The notes beneath the pieces are model-generated. The model did no database searches and was not told the DNA's origin. It saw only the letters and a program-made list of their open reading frames with translations. From positions 1 through 54,415 of the forward strand of contig JAIXYN010000043.1 of NCBI GenBank assembly GCA_027490195.1: a DNA stretch of 54,415 bases, given 5' to 3'. Each line of letters begins with the position of its first letter. Positions within the stretch are counted from its first letter, which is position 1. Below, piece after piece: positions 25,310 to 34,591 of the stretch. The stretch is from Verrucomicrobiaceae bacterium. Lineage in GTDB: Bacteria > Verrucomicrobiota > Verrucomicrobiia > Verrucomicrobiales > Verrucomicrobiaceae. The translations under genes and the position numbers were made by a program.

Positions 25310-27559
25310 TCACGCCTGCCCAGAAATACCAGCGGGTGGTATAGCAGCACCCGGCGGCATCGCCCCAGGTGCTCCAGCACCCGGCATTGGCGGCGCACCA
25401 GGCGCGACACCTTGATCCGGCACCTGAGCCTCCGCCCCCGGCTGTTGTTGCGCTGCCGCCTGCTCCTGCTGCTGTTGCAAAGCCAGCAGGCCCTTCAGCT
25501 TCTCCGCCTCCTCAGGCGGCAGCAGCGGCAGGCAGCTCTCCAGCGTCACCACCGGCTTGCGCACCATCTCCTCCGCATTGGAGAATTCCAGCGCCTTCAG
25601 CGCCTGCACCACGCCCACGCGTGCGCCCACTTTGTCCGTCTCCGGCATGCCCGAGTAGCCCTGCAACTGCTGCATCATCACCTGCGCGCCCTGCAGCTTG
25701 TTCTGGTTCTGCTCCTGCGTCAGCAGCATCTGCACATCAATGTCCAGGTCACGCACATGCTCCGGGGTGATCGTCACCAGCTCCTTGTTGTGCCCCTCGC
25801 CCCACACAAAAGCCTCCGCGCGGTCAAAGTTCGCATAGTGCAGCTTCACCGCATAGCTAAAGCCACGCCCCTTCGATCTCCGCAGCCTCCGGATCGGCTT
25901 CTTCAGCAGCACCGCCGCACGACTGATCAAAGACTTGATCCCCGTCGCCGTGTTCGATTCCGGCACGCTCGAAAGATCACCCTGGCTCGCACTCGTGATC
26001 CCGCTTCGCAACTGCGCCAGCTGCATCCCCGTTTGAAACAGCTCCAGGCTCCGCGAGTCCGCATCCGGCAGCATCGCAAACTCGATGCAATCCCCCAGCT
26101 TCTTCCCCGCCTTCGGGCGCAGCGTCTTCCCTGGGCCTATCACCATCTCTCCGCCGTCCTCATCCGTTTGCAGATTCTCCTCATGCACCGCCGTCAGCGG
26201 ATTCGCATGCATCTCATTGCGGAAGTTCACCTGATTCCACAGGTTATCCGTTGCCGTCTGCAGGTATGCATACTTCGAGAAAAACCCTCGCCCATAAAGC
26301 CGGTGCGGCACAGGCTCCCACACATCACACTTGATCGGCAGCTCAGCCTTCGGCGAAACATTCGCCAAGTAGTCCGCCCAGATGATCCAGTCCTCATGGT
26401 AAGGCGGAAAGACCATGCACATCCGCGCCTCCTTGCCCGTGCCCGTCACATCCGCACGGATGTACGCCTCGATCAGTCTCACGCGAGTATTCAGCAGTTG
26501 CTCCGCCTCCACCTCGCCCAGCGGCTCATCCGCAGGCGCGCACGTCACCGTCGCATCCGCCGTGCGCTCACGCTGTGCCTCCTCATCACTGCAGATCCGC
26601 GTCTCCGCGCAGCGCGCCAGGCGCACCGCATCCTCCTTCGAAAGGTGAAAGCGCCGCATCGCCTCAAACGTGCTCATCTCCACGCTCACATACACATTCG
26701 TATGCCGCAGATCCAGCTCCGGCGCATCCTCACGAAAGCTAATGTCATTGAAGTGGATCGGCACCGCCTCCACCCCCTGGCGGATGATCGTCTGGCGCGT
26801 CTCATACACCTCCTTCCACTCCAGCTTCCCCTTCAGGCGGCGGCCCATCTTTTTCACCTGCGCATCGTTCGTCACATACTCACCCAGCGCATCCACCACC
26901 GGCTTACCATCCGCATGCAGGCACGGCGTCGCCGCCTCATGCTCATCCACATCCGTCGCATACAGCGTCTTGATAAAGCACTCCCCCAGCGTCACCGCCT
27001 GGTCAATGCCCAGACACTGCGCATCCACAAATCGTCCATCGCGAAACGTCCACTGCAGGTGGTGCTGCAGGTCATCCGCCAGCTTCGTATCCGCCTGGCC
27101 CACCGGATTCGCCGCGAACCACGGCTCCCCGCCATAGATGTCCTGCTCCGCCTGCGCCGCCGCAAACTCCGCCAGCGAAGCCACGATATTCACCGAATCA
27201 TTCGCCATCTCAAAGATACTCGCCGCATCCTCCACCTCCGCCTTCTCACGCCGGGCCCGTGCGCGATGGTCAAAAATATCCTGCGCCTCCTGGCTCCACT
27301 TCAGGCGGTTCGCCCGCCATTGAACAAGGCCCGCATCATAGCCCGCCTTCTGCGTCCGCGCCCACTGCACCAGCCTCACAGCCCGAGTGCCCCCATCCGC
27401 CGCCAGCGCATCCTCCAGCGGCGTCTTCTTCCGCTTGCGCACCAGCGCCGCCTTCGCGCGCAGCGCCGCCAAGATGTCAGCAGCAGAACCCCGCGCAGGC
27501 GAGGAACCAAGGGCCGCAGAAGAGCCAGCGGCAGAGGCAGGAGAAGGGAGCAGAGGCAT
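25310..27559 (-). CDS. Phage portal protein, podovirus type
   Basis: 749 residues, no signal peptide. The N-terminal ~110 residues are low-complexity Ala/Arg with a helical region. The portal body (~115-640) includes DIYGGEPWFAANP, IHFNDISFREDAPELDL, EPVPHRLYGRGFFSKYAYLQTATDNLWNQ, and the helix with SNTATGIKSLISRA near residue 538, characteristic of P22/T7-like portal proteins. The C-terminus is a Gln/Pro/Gly tail. The portal is the dodecameric DNA gate of the capsid and normally sits next to terminase and capsid genes; here neither is adjacent. It is the first recognisable gene of the minus-strand cassette. Confidence 0.8.
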   Translation of the reverse strand: MPLLPSPASAAGSSAALGSSPARGSAADILAALRAKAALVRKRKKTPLEDALAADGGTRAVRLVQWARTQKAGYDAGLVQWRANRLKWSQEAQDIFDHRARARREKAEVEDAASIFEMANDSVNIVASLAEFAAAQAEQDIYGGEPWFAANPVGQADTKLADDLQHHLQWTFRDGRFVDAQCLGIDQAVTLGECFIKTLYATDVDEHEAATPCLHADGKPVVDALGEYVTNDAQVKKMGRRLKGKLEWKEVYETRQTIIRQGVEAVPIHFNDISFREDAPELDLRHTNVYVSVEMSTFEAMRRFHLSKEDAVRLARCAETRICSDEEAQRERTADATVTCAPADEPLGEVEAEQLLNTRVRLIEAYIRADVTGTGKEARMCMVFPPYHEDWIIWADYLANVSPKAELPIKCDVWEPVPHRLYGRGFFSKYAYLQTATDNLWNQVNFRNEMHANPLTAVHEENLQTDEDGGEMVIGPGKTLRPKAGKKLGDCIEFAMLPDADSRSLELFQTGMQLAQLRSGITSASQGDLSSVPESNTATGIKSLISRAAVLLKKPIRRLRRSKGRGFSYAVKLHYANFDRAEAFVWGEGHNKELVTITPEHVRDLDIDVQMLLTQEQNQNKLQGAQVMMQQLQGYSGMPETDKVGARVGVVQALKALEFSNAEEMVRKPVVTLESCLPLLPPEEAEKLKGLLALQQQQEQAAAQQQPGAEAQVPDQGVAPGAPPMPGAGAPGAMPPGAAIPPAGISGQA

Positions 27560-27798
27560 GCGAAGAAAAAGGAAAATCGAGGTTCAAAACATCATTTGAA
27601 TTCCCCCTCCGAGTTCTCCACTGCGTCAGGCTGTCTGCTCAAACTCCTTGGGTCTGAAATTCGAAGCGCAAGCGAAAATGTTTTCTGCCTGCGAAAAAAA
27701 GTAAAAGCACTCTCGGGGTTCGCTTCTCGGCTGCTTAGCAGCTCGTTCCGGTTTCCGTCAGTTCCTTTTTTTCAGTCCTGTAGCTGACTTCTCCACAG

Positions 27799-28107
27799 CT
27801 AGACCAGTTTTCGAAAAAAGGGGCCTATTGAACCGGCGAGCGAAGCGGCCCCAGTGGCAAGGCGAGAGAGCCGCCTGCTATTGAACAATAAGAAGCAAAC
27901 GACCAACGCAGCCAATGGGGCCGCTTCGCCGTCCGGGCAATGGGACTGGATTTTCGAGAGTTGGTCTATTTCCTTCTGCGGCCTCTTCGTATTGCAGTCC
28001 CGGTTTCGCTTCGCGGCTTCCCTGTAGTCGGCCAGGAAATGGACCGCACACCTCGTCACCGGCCGCACTTTGCTCTGCGCAAATACATAACCATCTGCCT
28101 CGCCCAT
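27799..28107 (-). CDS. Doubtful small protein, 102 residues
   Basis: ATG at 28107, 30 bp after the stop of the next upstream gene, with AGGTG nine bases before the start. The product is mixed: MGEADGYVFAQSKVRP, Arg-rich middle, one weak hydrophobic stretch (AAPLAALVVCFLLF) and no recognised family. Same strand and spacing as the cassette favour it; composition does not. The rest of the 27560-28137 gap holds no supported gene. Confidence 0.3.
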   Translation of the reverse strand: MGEADGYVFAQSKVRPVTRCAVHFLADYREAAKRNRDCNTKRPQKEIDQLSKIQSHCPDGEAAPLAALVVCFLLFNSRRLSRLATGAASLAGSIGPFFRKLV

Positions 28108-28137
28108 CCGTTCACCTGCACCAAGGTAAGGCCCTGG

Positions 28138-28848
28138 TTATTGAGGCAGCAATCTCTTCAGATCGTCCTCGAGTTCTTTTCTGCTCAAGGACTCATTTTC
28201 CAAGTCATAAGAATGTACCTGAAAGGCAGCTGTATGCTGTGCCCAGGCCACACGATCCGCCGTGCGGAGCTGGCGCAGTGTGTGGCTGAGGGTGCCTTGC
28301 ACCGTGAATTTCGGATCCTGTTCCCTCAGCTTCCAAGCATAGGCGGCGGCCACGGTGACAAGCTGAGCACACAGTGGATGTGCTTTGGCGTAGGCATTGC
28401 GGCTTGCTCGCTCAAAGTAGCCCTGTATATCATCGGGGTTCATTGGCAGATGCAGAAACTCCCCAGCCCAGCTTTTCGGACTGCGCACTTGTACTCCTTT
28501 GACGAGGTCGGCGCACAGGGCAGCCAGCACCTTCACCCGTGTGTGCAGTTCGTTCTCATCAGACTCAAGAAGCTCCTTTGGCTTCAAAGCTGTTTCACGT
28601 AGGCCTCTCGCGTTGAATTCCTCAAGGTTAACGCCACGCGCAAAAGCTTGCTCGAGGAGTCCGTCGCGGATCTTGGCTCCCACACTGAGGCATGCGAGAT
28701 CTGCGCCAGGGGCCATCCCAATCTGGTGAATGCTGTCATCCAATTGCCGCATTGTTTGGCGCAGGGGTCTCTGAGGTAGGGGCTGCTTTGACTTTTCAGT
28801 TTCTAATGCCGCAGGTTGCGCAGCTTCAGGGTTGGCGGTGGCAATCAT
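28138..28848 (-). CDS. Soluble helical orphan upstream of the portal
   Basis: 236 residues, largely helical (RQTMRQLDDSIHQI, KVLAALCADLVKGVQ, RNAYAKAHPLCAQLVTVAAAYAWKL), ending in a charged helix ELEDDLKRLLPQ. No family recognised. An overlapping plus-strand frame (27940-28602) is judged a shadow because its composition is Phe/Cys/His-rich. Its position before the portal is where small terminase, scaffold or a regulator would be expected, but no motif supports any of these. A near-perfect palindrome lies ~145 bp upstream of its start. Confidence 0.5.
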   Translation of the reverse strand: MIATANPEAAQPAALETEKSKQPLPQRPLRQTMRQLDDSIHQIGMAPGADLACLSVGAKIRDGLLEQAFARGVNLEEFNARGLRETALKPKELLESDENELHTRVKVLAALCADLVKGVQVRSPKSWAGEFLHLPMNPDDIQGYFERASRNAYAKAHPLCAQLVTVAAAYAWKLREQDPKFTVQGTLSHTLRQLRTADRVAWAQHTAAFQVHSYDLENESLSRKELEDDLKRLLPQ

Positions 28849-28991
28849 AGGGCAACAATTTCAGTCAACTCGCAAAGGGGGAATATTTCCGCTGGTTTTC
28901 AAGCCTGATCTCAGGATCAAGTCTAATTTGAATAAAGGTTCAAAGTGGAGACTCATCGGGGAGGGTCAACCAGCGATGTGGGACGCATAGC

Positions 28992-29011
28992 ATGGAAATT
29001 ATAATTCCCAT
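28992..29011. promoter_or_regulatory. 20-bp near-palindrome, possible operator
   Basis: ATGGAAATTATAATTCCCAT: nine of ten symmetric pairs match, with an AT-rich core. It lies in a 342-bp, unusually AT-rich gap between the Fic gene end and the start of the 28138-28848 gene, upstream of the latter. Operator function is inferred from symmetry only. The rest of the gap shows nothing else I can support. Confidence 0.35.
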
Positions 29012-29190
29012 AGAGAGGAAAAGCAATACTTAAACTCTCAAAACGGTAAGCCGTCGAGACGAACACAGTCACAGCAGTCTGCCGGGCAGTCATCGACGGA
29101 GCGTGATCCATAAGAGGGCAGTTGTAATCATTTTAGACAGGGATACAAGACTTTTCGTCAGAAAATAAATGAGATTGGCGGCGATCCCCC

Positions 29191-29997
29191 TTACTTAGAT
29201 GATTCTGTGCTCGGTGGCCGGGGGAGGCCAGGCGCGCCATTTGGTCGTACCTGCCCTGGATGCAGAGTGAGACGAAAGCTCGGCTCTGGCTGGTAGTATG
29301 GAACGATCGGCACCTCCGGCTGAAACATGAAATACCGCATTAGGTTGAAGTAATTGGGGTTCTTGTAATCAAAGTTGAGCATGGCGTTCTGATAGGCCTT
29401 CTTCGCGCATCCATCCGTATCCCGATATAGAAACAGCGGGTTATCTTTTGCGTCCACCACCTGCCAGTCATACCCCTCCTGGCTCACCATACGGAAGAGC
29501 CTGCGCGCCTGCTCCCAGGCAATCAGCCGCGTCACCCGCCCATTCCCATCTTCAAACGGGTGGATGTGAATGAGATGCGCATGAAAATAAGCCACATAGT
29601 GCGCACGGCGGATCCATGCCTCATGGTCATCATCTCTCGGCCAGTGCTCAGGGTTGCTCGGGTCGGGGTCCGGCACCGGCTGTGGGTTAAGCTTAGCCTT
29701 AAGTTCCTGTGCCTTCTCAAACAGCTTCTGGTAATCCTCCTTCACATGAGCCGGGCTGGAAAAGTGAACAAAACCTTTTTCCGTCTGAACGAAGTTGGCT
29801 TTAACTTTCAATTCCCCCGGAACCCCATCCTTCAGGTAGCCCTCAAACAGCTCCCGGTGCAGGGTCATGATCTGCCACAGATCTGGCAGCAGGCTTTGGT
29901 CGTTGTTGGACCAATACTCGATAGCTTTTGTCAGAAAACGCGGGAGATCTTCAGGTTTGGTTCCCGGGTAGAGGTCTTCAGGCTTACGTTCGGACAT
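29191..29997 (-). CDS. Fic family protein (AMP-transferase)
   Basis: 268 residues. The Fic active-site loop HPFEDGNGRVTR is complete (His146 to Arg157), matching HPFx(D/E)GNGRxxR of active adenylyl-transferases. IHIHPFEDGNGR follows AHYVAYFHAHLIHI, the usual preceding helix. I see no (S/T)xxxE(G/N) inhibitory helix in the protein and no obvious small antitoxin next door. The likely reaction is transfer of AMP from ATP to Ser/Thr/Tyr of a target protein; target unknown. Divergent from the large metalloprotease gene (131-bp gap), which could share a control region. Prokaryotic Fic proteins occur in toxin-antitoxin and mobile-element settings. Confidence 0.85.
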   Translation of the reverse strand: MSERKPEDLYPGTKPEDLPRFLTKAIEYWSNNDQSLLPDLWQIMTLHRELFEGYLKDGVPGELKVKANFVQTEKGFVHFSSPAHVKEDYQKLFEKAQELKAKLNPQPVPDPDPSNPEHWPRDDDHEAWIRRAHYVAYFHAHLIHIHPFEDGNGRVTRLIAWEQARRLFRMVSQEGYDWQVVDAKDNPLFLYRDTDGCAKKAYQNAMLNFDYKNPNYFNLMRYFMFQPEVPIVPYYQPEPSFRLTLHPGQVRPNGAPGLPRPPSTESSK

Positions 29998-30128
29998 AAG
30001 GGGGGATTCTAGTGGCTTTTATCCATGGTATGCAGTGAACCTTAGTTTGTTTGTATAGTGCGTAGAAAGGCGTTGCCAAGCGAAGAGTGTAAAAGAAAGA
30101 TCGTACTCGTACTAACAGCGCTGCTTGA

Positions 30129-33100
30129 ATGACCATTCCCGACTCCCTCCAACAAATTTACTTCCTGGGTGTTCATCCTGAAAAACAAAGCGCAGTAGCG
30201 GAGCACCTCCTCCTGTCCAATGCAAAAGAACCACTCGAGCACGCCGGGCGCTGGCATCTCTTTGCCCGGCTCGCACGCCCCGGACTCATCGCGATGCGCT
30301 CCGTCACTCGCACCACCGGACTCGACCTCTTCCTGCTCGACCAGCAGATGGAAGGCGTGGAAGACGTAGCTGAAATTCTCGGCTTCGGCTTGCACAATAG
30401 CCCCTCACCCACATCTCCCGGCAAAGCCTCCGGCTGGCCGGATTTTGAGCTACAGCAGTCAAACGGCAGTCCGGGCTGCCTCTTCCTGACCTTTGTCCGC
30501 CTCAATTGGGACGCACTCATGGACCACGCTGTCTGGACCCAGTGCCATCTCTCCCCACCCAGCCGCACTCAGGTGTTGCGGGCCATCGCCGCCACACTCA
30601 CCCGTGCCGCTCACCTCTGCGCCCACTCCGATCTACTCGAGCATTTCCACATCGTCGGGGGCACCGGCGACTGCGACATCATCATCACCGGAGTCGTGCG
30701 CCGCCGCACCGCCCTAGATCGCTTTCTTCTCATCCTCGCCCAGCTCGGCACCGACTCCCTGGCCGCAGAGCTTGGCCTGCCACCGGCAGCAGTCGCAGAA
30801 CTCACCCTCTGGTACCCCATTTGCGCCTCCAGCACCACCGAGCTAGGCGTGCCATGGGGCGACTACGCCGAAGTCCAGCACGTCACCCGTCAGGTCATCG
30901 AAAATCATCAACCAACCTACAAGCACACCCATCAGGCCGCAGCAGCCACCGCCTACACTAGCTCCCCCCAGGAGCTTGCACGCCACGCTTTGAACCAGCC
31001 AGAACTCAAGCTTGGCCAGCGCTTGGACACCCTTCTCGAAGGCGGCCTCCGTTCCGCCGTTTTCCTGCGCCGCACCCACAGCTTCCTCACCGATGTCCGC
31101 CGCGCCGTCGGAGCCATCACCCCCCCAGAATGGACCCTCCAGGCAGTCCTCGGAGAGGCAGACATGCTCCTGCGTCGCAATGAGGAAGTCAGCACCGCCT
31201 CACCAACCGCGCAAGACCGCGCAGGCCAGCCCCCTCCAGACGCCCTTTCCAATCTCCTCCTCCTTCTCGGCCGTCTCGATGCACAAAACGCTCTCGAGCC
31301 CGACTTCCCCCGCCGCATTGCTGTAGTCATCACCTTTGACCGTCACTCGCACCTACCTGCCCCCACCCGCCAGGCCCTTCTCCAGGTCGTCGCCACCGCG
31401 CCTGCCTCCTCCTGTCCAGTACAGCAGCATTCCACAGCCGAAGATCTCGAAGCACTCGAGACCTGCAAAAATCTCCTCACCAAAATGCTCCACACCCGTC
31501 GTCGGGAGGAGTACCGCATTCTCGAGCGCATGGTGGAGCGCGCCGTCACCCTCCAGCGCCAGCACGATCTCTCCCGCGAGCTACGCAGCCTCGCCCGGCT
31601 CATCCTCCGCCGCCTCGCCCGTGCGCTCGCACGGCTGGTCAGAGAAGGCAGCGCTGCCGACCCCAAGATCGACGATCCTGCACAAGCCCGCAGCAACGAA
31701 GACGCCCGTGGCAATGAAAAATTCATCGCCTCCGGCATGCACCTCGACCGCACCCTGCAGCATCACGCACGCGGTTCAGTCCCTCTCCTGCTCGCCACCG
31801 CTACCCAGGCCCGCTCCGCAGACCATTTCGGCTCAGAGACCACCCTCACCTCCGCCCTCGGCGCATCCGCCAGCTCCGTCGCCCGCCGTCTCCTCCATCA
31901 TCTAGATCAGCACATACCAGACTCTATCAGGCAGGTGGATCACTGGAGCCTCCTCAAAGAAGCCCTCGAAGACCTCAAAGCTCCCATCCTCTACGCCAGC
32001 CACGACCCCAATTTCGAACTCATCACCCCCCTGTGCATGATCCGCGTCCCACGCTGGGTCATCTGGTACCCCACCGTCTCCTCTTATGTCCTCCACGAAG
32101 TCGGGCACGAGGTCTTCCACTGCGGCAGACTGCGCATCCAGGCAGACAGGATAGCCTGGGCCGCCATTCAGCAACTCCTTCCACGTGACAAAGAAACAGA
32201 TGCATCCGGCCTCCCAGATCAGCCCACAGCCCTCTCTGCCGCCACCTCTTCCACCAATACAGAATGGAAAAAAAACATAGCCTTGTTAAAATGCCATCTC
32301 ATCGGCACCCAGGAGCCCGAGCCTCAGGTCACGCTCGACCCGGCAGCCGGGGCACCAGCCGCCGTCTTGTGGATCGAGCAACTCCTCTCTGAACGTATCG
32401 ATCCCCTCATCAATCCACAATCCTTTGCCGCCAGGGATTGGTACGAACAGCTCGACGAAGTCGCCGCCCAGCTCTTCTGCCACCGCTACTCCTACTGGCC
32501 CGAAGACGGCTCCGAAGTCGGTTCCGACCGCCACATCTACGACGTCCTCGAGCACATCGCCCCCCTCAGCCACCGCATGGAGCGCACCCACCGCCTCCTC
32601 TGCATTACTCGCGAGCTCGCCGTTCGCATCGCCCTTCGCCTCATCGAAGCCGCCGAGCACGGCCAAAATCCCTGGCACATGAGCGAAGAAGCCCTCATCG
32701 CCTGCGTCCAGTCCCAGGTGGACATCTTTCGCCAATGCCTCGCCCGCTGGATCGCCGCACCACCAGTCCCCTTCGAAGACAACAAACAGAACCGTCGCCT
32801 CTACCAGGACGTGCTAGACATCTACCATCAGCTCCTCGACTTCCCAGTGCAGGGCCCCCAGGACGAGCCCAACTACCAAACCCCCATCGGCAAAGCCCTC
32901 AACTGGGGCATCTTCGTCGCCCTTCTAGCCGCCAGCCACGCCATCATCACAGAGCCCCCCGCCGTCGCCATTACCCAGCACCTTTGGCAGGCCATATTCA
33001 AGACTAGCCGCGACGCAGACACCGCCACGCCAAGCCAGCGCGCTCAGGAGGACCATATCGTCGCCTCACTCAGTCAGGGCATCGTGCCCGCAGCCACCTC

Positions 33101-33269
33101 CCTGTGGCCCGAGCGCCTGCCCCGCAGACTCCACGACGCTCTCCGCAAAACAGGCAGCAGCGTCAACCTCCCCCAACGCTTCGCCCTCACCCTCGCCCTT
33201 GCAGACTGGATGGTCGTAAATGACGAGGTCGATACCGTGCTCTCACCACAGCGAGGTCCTGCAACATGA
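30129..33269 (+). CDS. Large orphan with HExxH zinc-metalloprotease domain
   Basis: 1046 residues, no signal peptide or membrane segment. The N-terminal ~220 residues may hold one or two Lrp/AsnC-like sensor folds (GTGDCDIIITGVVRRRTALDRFLL resembles the RAM effector pattern); this is a weak inference. The middle is helical (~430-560, Arg/Leu-rich, coiled-coil-like). The protease core is VLHEVGHEVFHCGR, zinc ligands His656 and His660 with catalytic Glu657. DEVAAQLFCHRY around Glu777 is a candidate third ligand. The ~250-residue C-terminus is helical. I know no named family with this architecture. It converges on the MBL/gluzincin unit and diverges from Fic. Confidence 0.65.
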   Translation: MTIPDSLQQIYFLGVHPEKQSAVAEHLLLSNAKEPLEHAGRWHLFARLARPGLIAMRSVTRTTGLDLFLLDQQMEGVEDVAEILGFGLHNSPSPTSPGKASGWPDFELQQSNGSPGCLFLTFVRLNWDALMDHAVWTQCHLSPPSRTQVLRAIAATLTRAAHLCAHSDLLEHFHIVGGTGDCDIIITGVVRRRTALDRFLLILAQLGTDSLAAELGLPPAAVAELTLWYPICASSTTELGVPWGDYAEVQHVTRQVIENHQPTYKHTHQAAAATAYTSSPQELARHALNQPELKLGQRLDTLLEGGLRSAVFLRRTHSFLTDVRRAVGAITPPEWTLQAVLGEADMLLRRNEEVSTASPTAQDRAGQPPPDALSNLLLLLGRLDAQNALEPDFPRRIAVVITFDRHSHLPAPTRQALLQVVATAPASSCPVQQHSTAEDLEALETCKNLLTKMLHTRRREEYRILERMVERAVTLQRQHDLSRELRSLARLILRRLARALARLVREGSAADPKIDDPAQARSNEDARGNEKFIASGMHLDRTLQHHARGSVPLLLATATQARSADHFGSETTLTSALGASASSVARRLLHHLDQHIPDSIRQVDHWSLLKEALEDLKAPILYASHDPNFELITPLCMIRVPRWVIWYPTVSSYVLHEVGHEVFHCGRLRIQADRIAWAAIQQLLPRDKETDASGLPDQPTALSAATSSTNTEWKKNIALLKCHLIGTQEPEPQVTLDPAAGAPAAVLWIEQLLSERIDPLINPQSFAARDWYEQLDEVAAQLFCHRYSYWPEDGSEVGSDRHIYDVLEHIAPLSHRMERTHRLLCITRELAVRIALRLIEAAEHGQNPWHMSEEALIACVQSQVDIFRQCLARWIAAPPVPFEDNKQNRRLYQDVLDIYHQLLDFPVQGPQDEPNYQTPIGKALNWGIFVALLAASHAIITEPPAVAITQHLWQAIFKTSRDADTATPSQRAQEDHIVASLSQGIVPAATSLWPERLPRRLHDALRKTGSSVNLPQRFALTLALADWMVVNDEVDTVLSPQRGPAT

Positions 33270-33369
33270 GATAAAAGTGAGCGTGGGGGCCATGATAAGA
33301 GCCGAGCATCCAGCATCGAAAACTGGAACGAAGCCCCATCTCCCGCTCCCACCCTCTTTACCTTTCCTC

Positions 33370-33540
33370 CTCCAATCCATCTCCACCACCCTCATCCGCA
33401 AAATCATCCGGCGTCGCGCAGGGCAGGGGGCAAAACCCGCCGCCCGCTGCTCCACACTGAGGCCGCAGACCTTCGCGTTCTGATCCAGCGCCTTGATGCG
33501 GACAGTTAGCACGATTGGCGTTGCAGGCGGCGCGGCATCC
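33370..33540 (-). pseudogene. Decayed 3' end of the small-terminase-like gene
   Basis: Translated on the minus strand this gives MLTVRIKALDQNAKVC, then GLSVEQRAAGFAP, which lines up with the end of the 38614-39315 protein (MLSVRLKALDQIAKLY, then DLSVEQRAAGFAP). The next part (LP.ATP....) is only in another frame (FCPLPCATPDDF), so a frameshift is present, and no start exists. Two CAGCATC heptamers (33304-33317) follow, as the heptamer array follows the intact gene. It is a partial duplicate lying 66 bp from the membrane protein gene. Confidence 0.75.
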
Positions 33541-33606
33541 TTCCTGCCCAGCGCCCACGCTCACCCCTCCTGCGGCATGCCAGACAGGAGGGGGCTGTTC
33601 ATGGCG

Positions 33607-34491
33607 CTAGACTCCGGCAGTGTACGGCACTTCCAGATCCACGATGGCGCGGGGGGCGAATTTGTAGATGCCGGTGCCGTTCAGCAGATCCTTCTCACCG
33701 GTCGGATTCGCGTCGGTCACGGGGACTTTCACCATGACCTGGATCTTGTAGCATTGATTGGCCTCCACGGAGTAGCCGGCCACCGGCGGGAAGCGGCCTT
33801 TGATCGGCGTGATGAGCTGCCGCACACCGTTCGGCTTGGCCAGGATGGTGCCTGCGGTGGCCATGGGCGGATTTTCGGCCGGTGGGGCGATCTTCTCGAT
33901 GTTGATTTTGACGTTGTCAGTGGCCTTCTTGAAGTTGGCCAGCCGGACCGACACCCAGGCATGGTCTGCGCTCGGCAGCTGCGGTGCGCTGTCTCCCTCA
34001 GGCTCACTGCGGAAGCCGAGGGACACCATGATGTTGAAGACTCCGGCACTGCCTCCCGCCAGGATCAAGGCGCTGATCACTTTCGATACAATGTCTGAGG
34101 TGGCCGTCTCCGAGTTATAGACGGCGATCAACTGGGCCAGAAGGTCGAGTTTGAAGGCTGAGACGAGCAGGAAAGAGACGACAAACATGACCACGGGCTT
34201 CATCGTACGCCGGTTGAAGAGGGCGAGGAAGAGGGTCGAATTGAAGATGAGCGAGAGCCCGCTCTCCAGCAGTACCGCCACCACAAAAAACTTCGTCAGC
34301 GCAGCGAGGGAGGCCTGGTAGATCCTGTCATTGCCGAGCATGAGGGGATTCTGCAAGGCCGGATTCGGTGCATCCGCAGTGGGCGCCACAGCCGGTGGCA
34401 CCACCACGGGTGCAGGTGCTGCCTGCGCGATGGCCTGGCCGGTCAGGGAAAGGCACCACAGGGTACAGATCAATGTGAGGAGCAGTTTCAT
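33607..34491 (-). CDS. Signal-peptide, multi-TM protein of the metallohydrolase unit
   Basis: 294 residues. A signal peptide (MKLLLTLICTLWCLSLTGQA, cleavage about residue 23) is followed by a Pro/Ala linker and three hydrophobic segments: FFVVAVLLESGLSLIFNSTLF, KPVVMFVVSFLLVSAF, and VISALILAGGSAGVF. A soluble domain of ~110 residues follows (HAWVSVRLANFKKATDNV, IKGRFPPVAGYSVEA, YKFAPRAIVDLEVPY). No family recognised. It is the third gene after the gluzincin and MBL genes (100-bp gap), the likely membrane partner of that set. The small soluble end could face either side of the membrane. Confidence 0.6.
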   Translation of the reverse strand: MKLLLTLICTLWCLSLTGQAIAQAAPAPVVVPPAVAPTADAPNPALQNPLMLGNDRIYQASLAALTKFFVVAVLLESGLSLIFNSTLFLALFNRRTMKPVVMFVVSFLLVSAFKLDLLAQLIAVYNSETATSDIVSKVISALILAGGSAGVFNIMVSLGFRSEPEGDSAPQLPSADHAWVSVRLANFKKATDNVKINIEKIAPPAENPPMATAGTILAKPNGVRQLITPIKGRFPPVAGYSVEANQCYKIQVMVKVPVTDANPTGEKDLLNGTGIYKFAPRAIVDLEVPYTAGV

Positions 34492-34591
34492 GGGTAGGGG
34501 TGTTCAGGTTTCCAGGGCGGAGCCAGCCATGGCATGGCCGCTAGTCTGGCACGTGGTAGAACGTGCCATCATTCAGCCGCCTCGCCACCTT

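Noticed and set aside
25412..27787. 791-residue plus-strand open frame
   Set aside because: Antisense of the portal gene; His/Arg/Leu-rich product with no domain. The portal motifs on the minus strand are clear.
27940..28602. 220-residue plus-strand frame
   Set aside because: Overlaps the minus-strand gene 28138-28848; Cys/Phe/His-rich composition and against the direction of the whole cassette.
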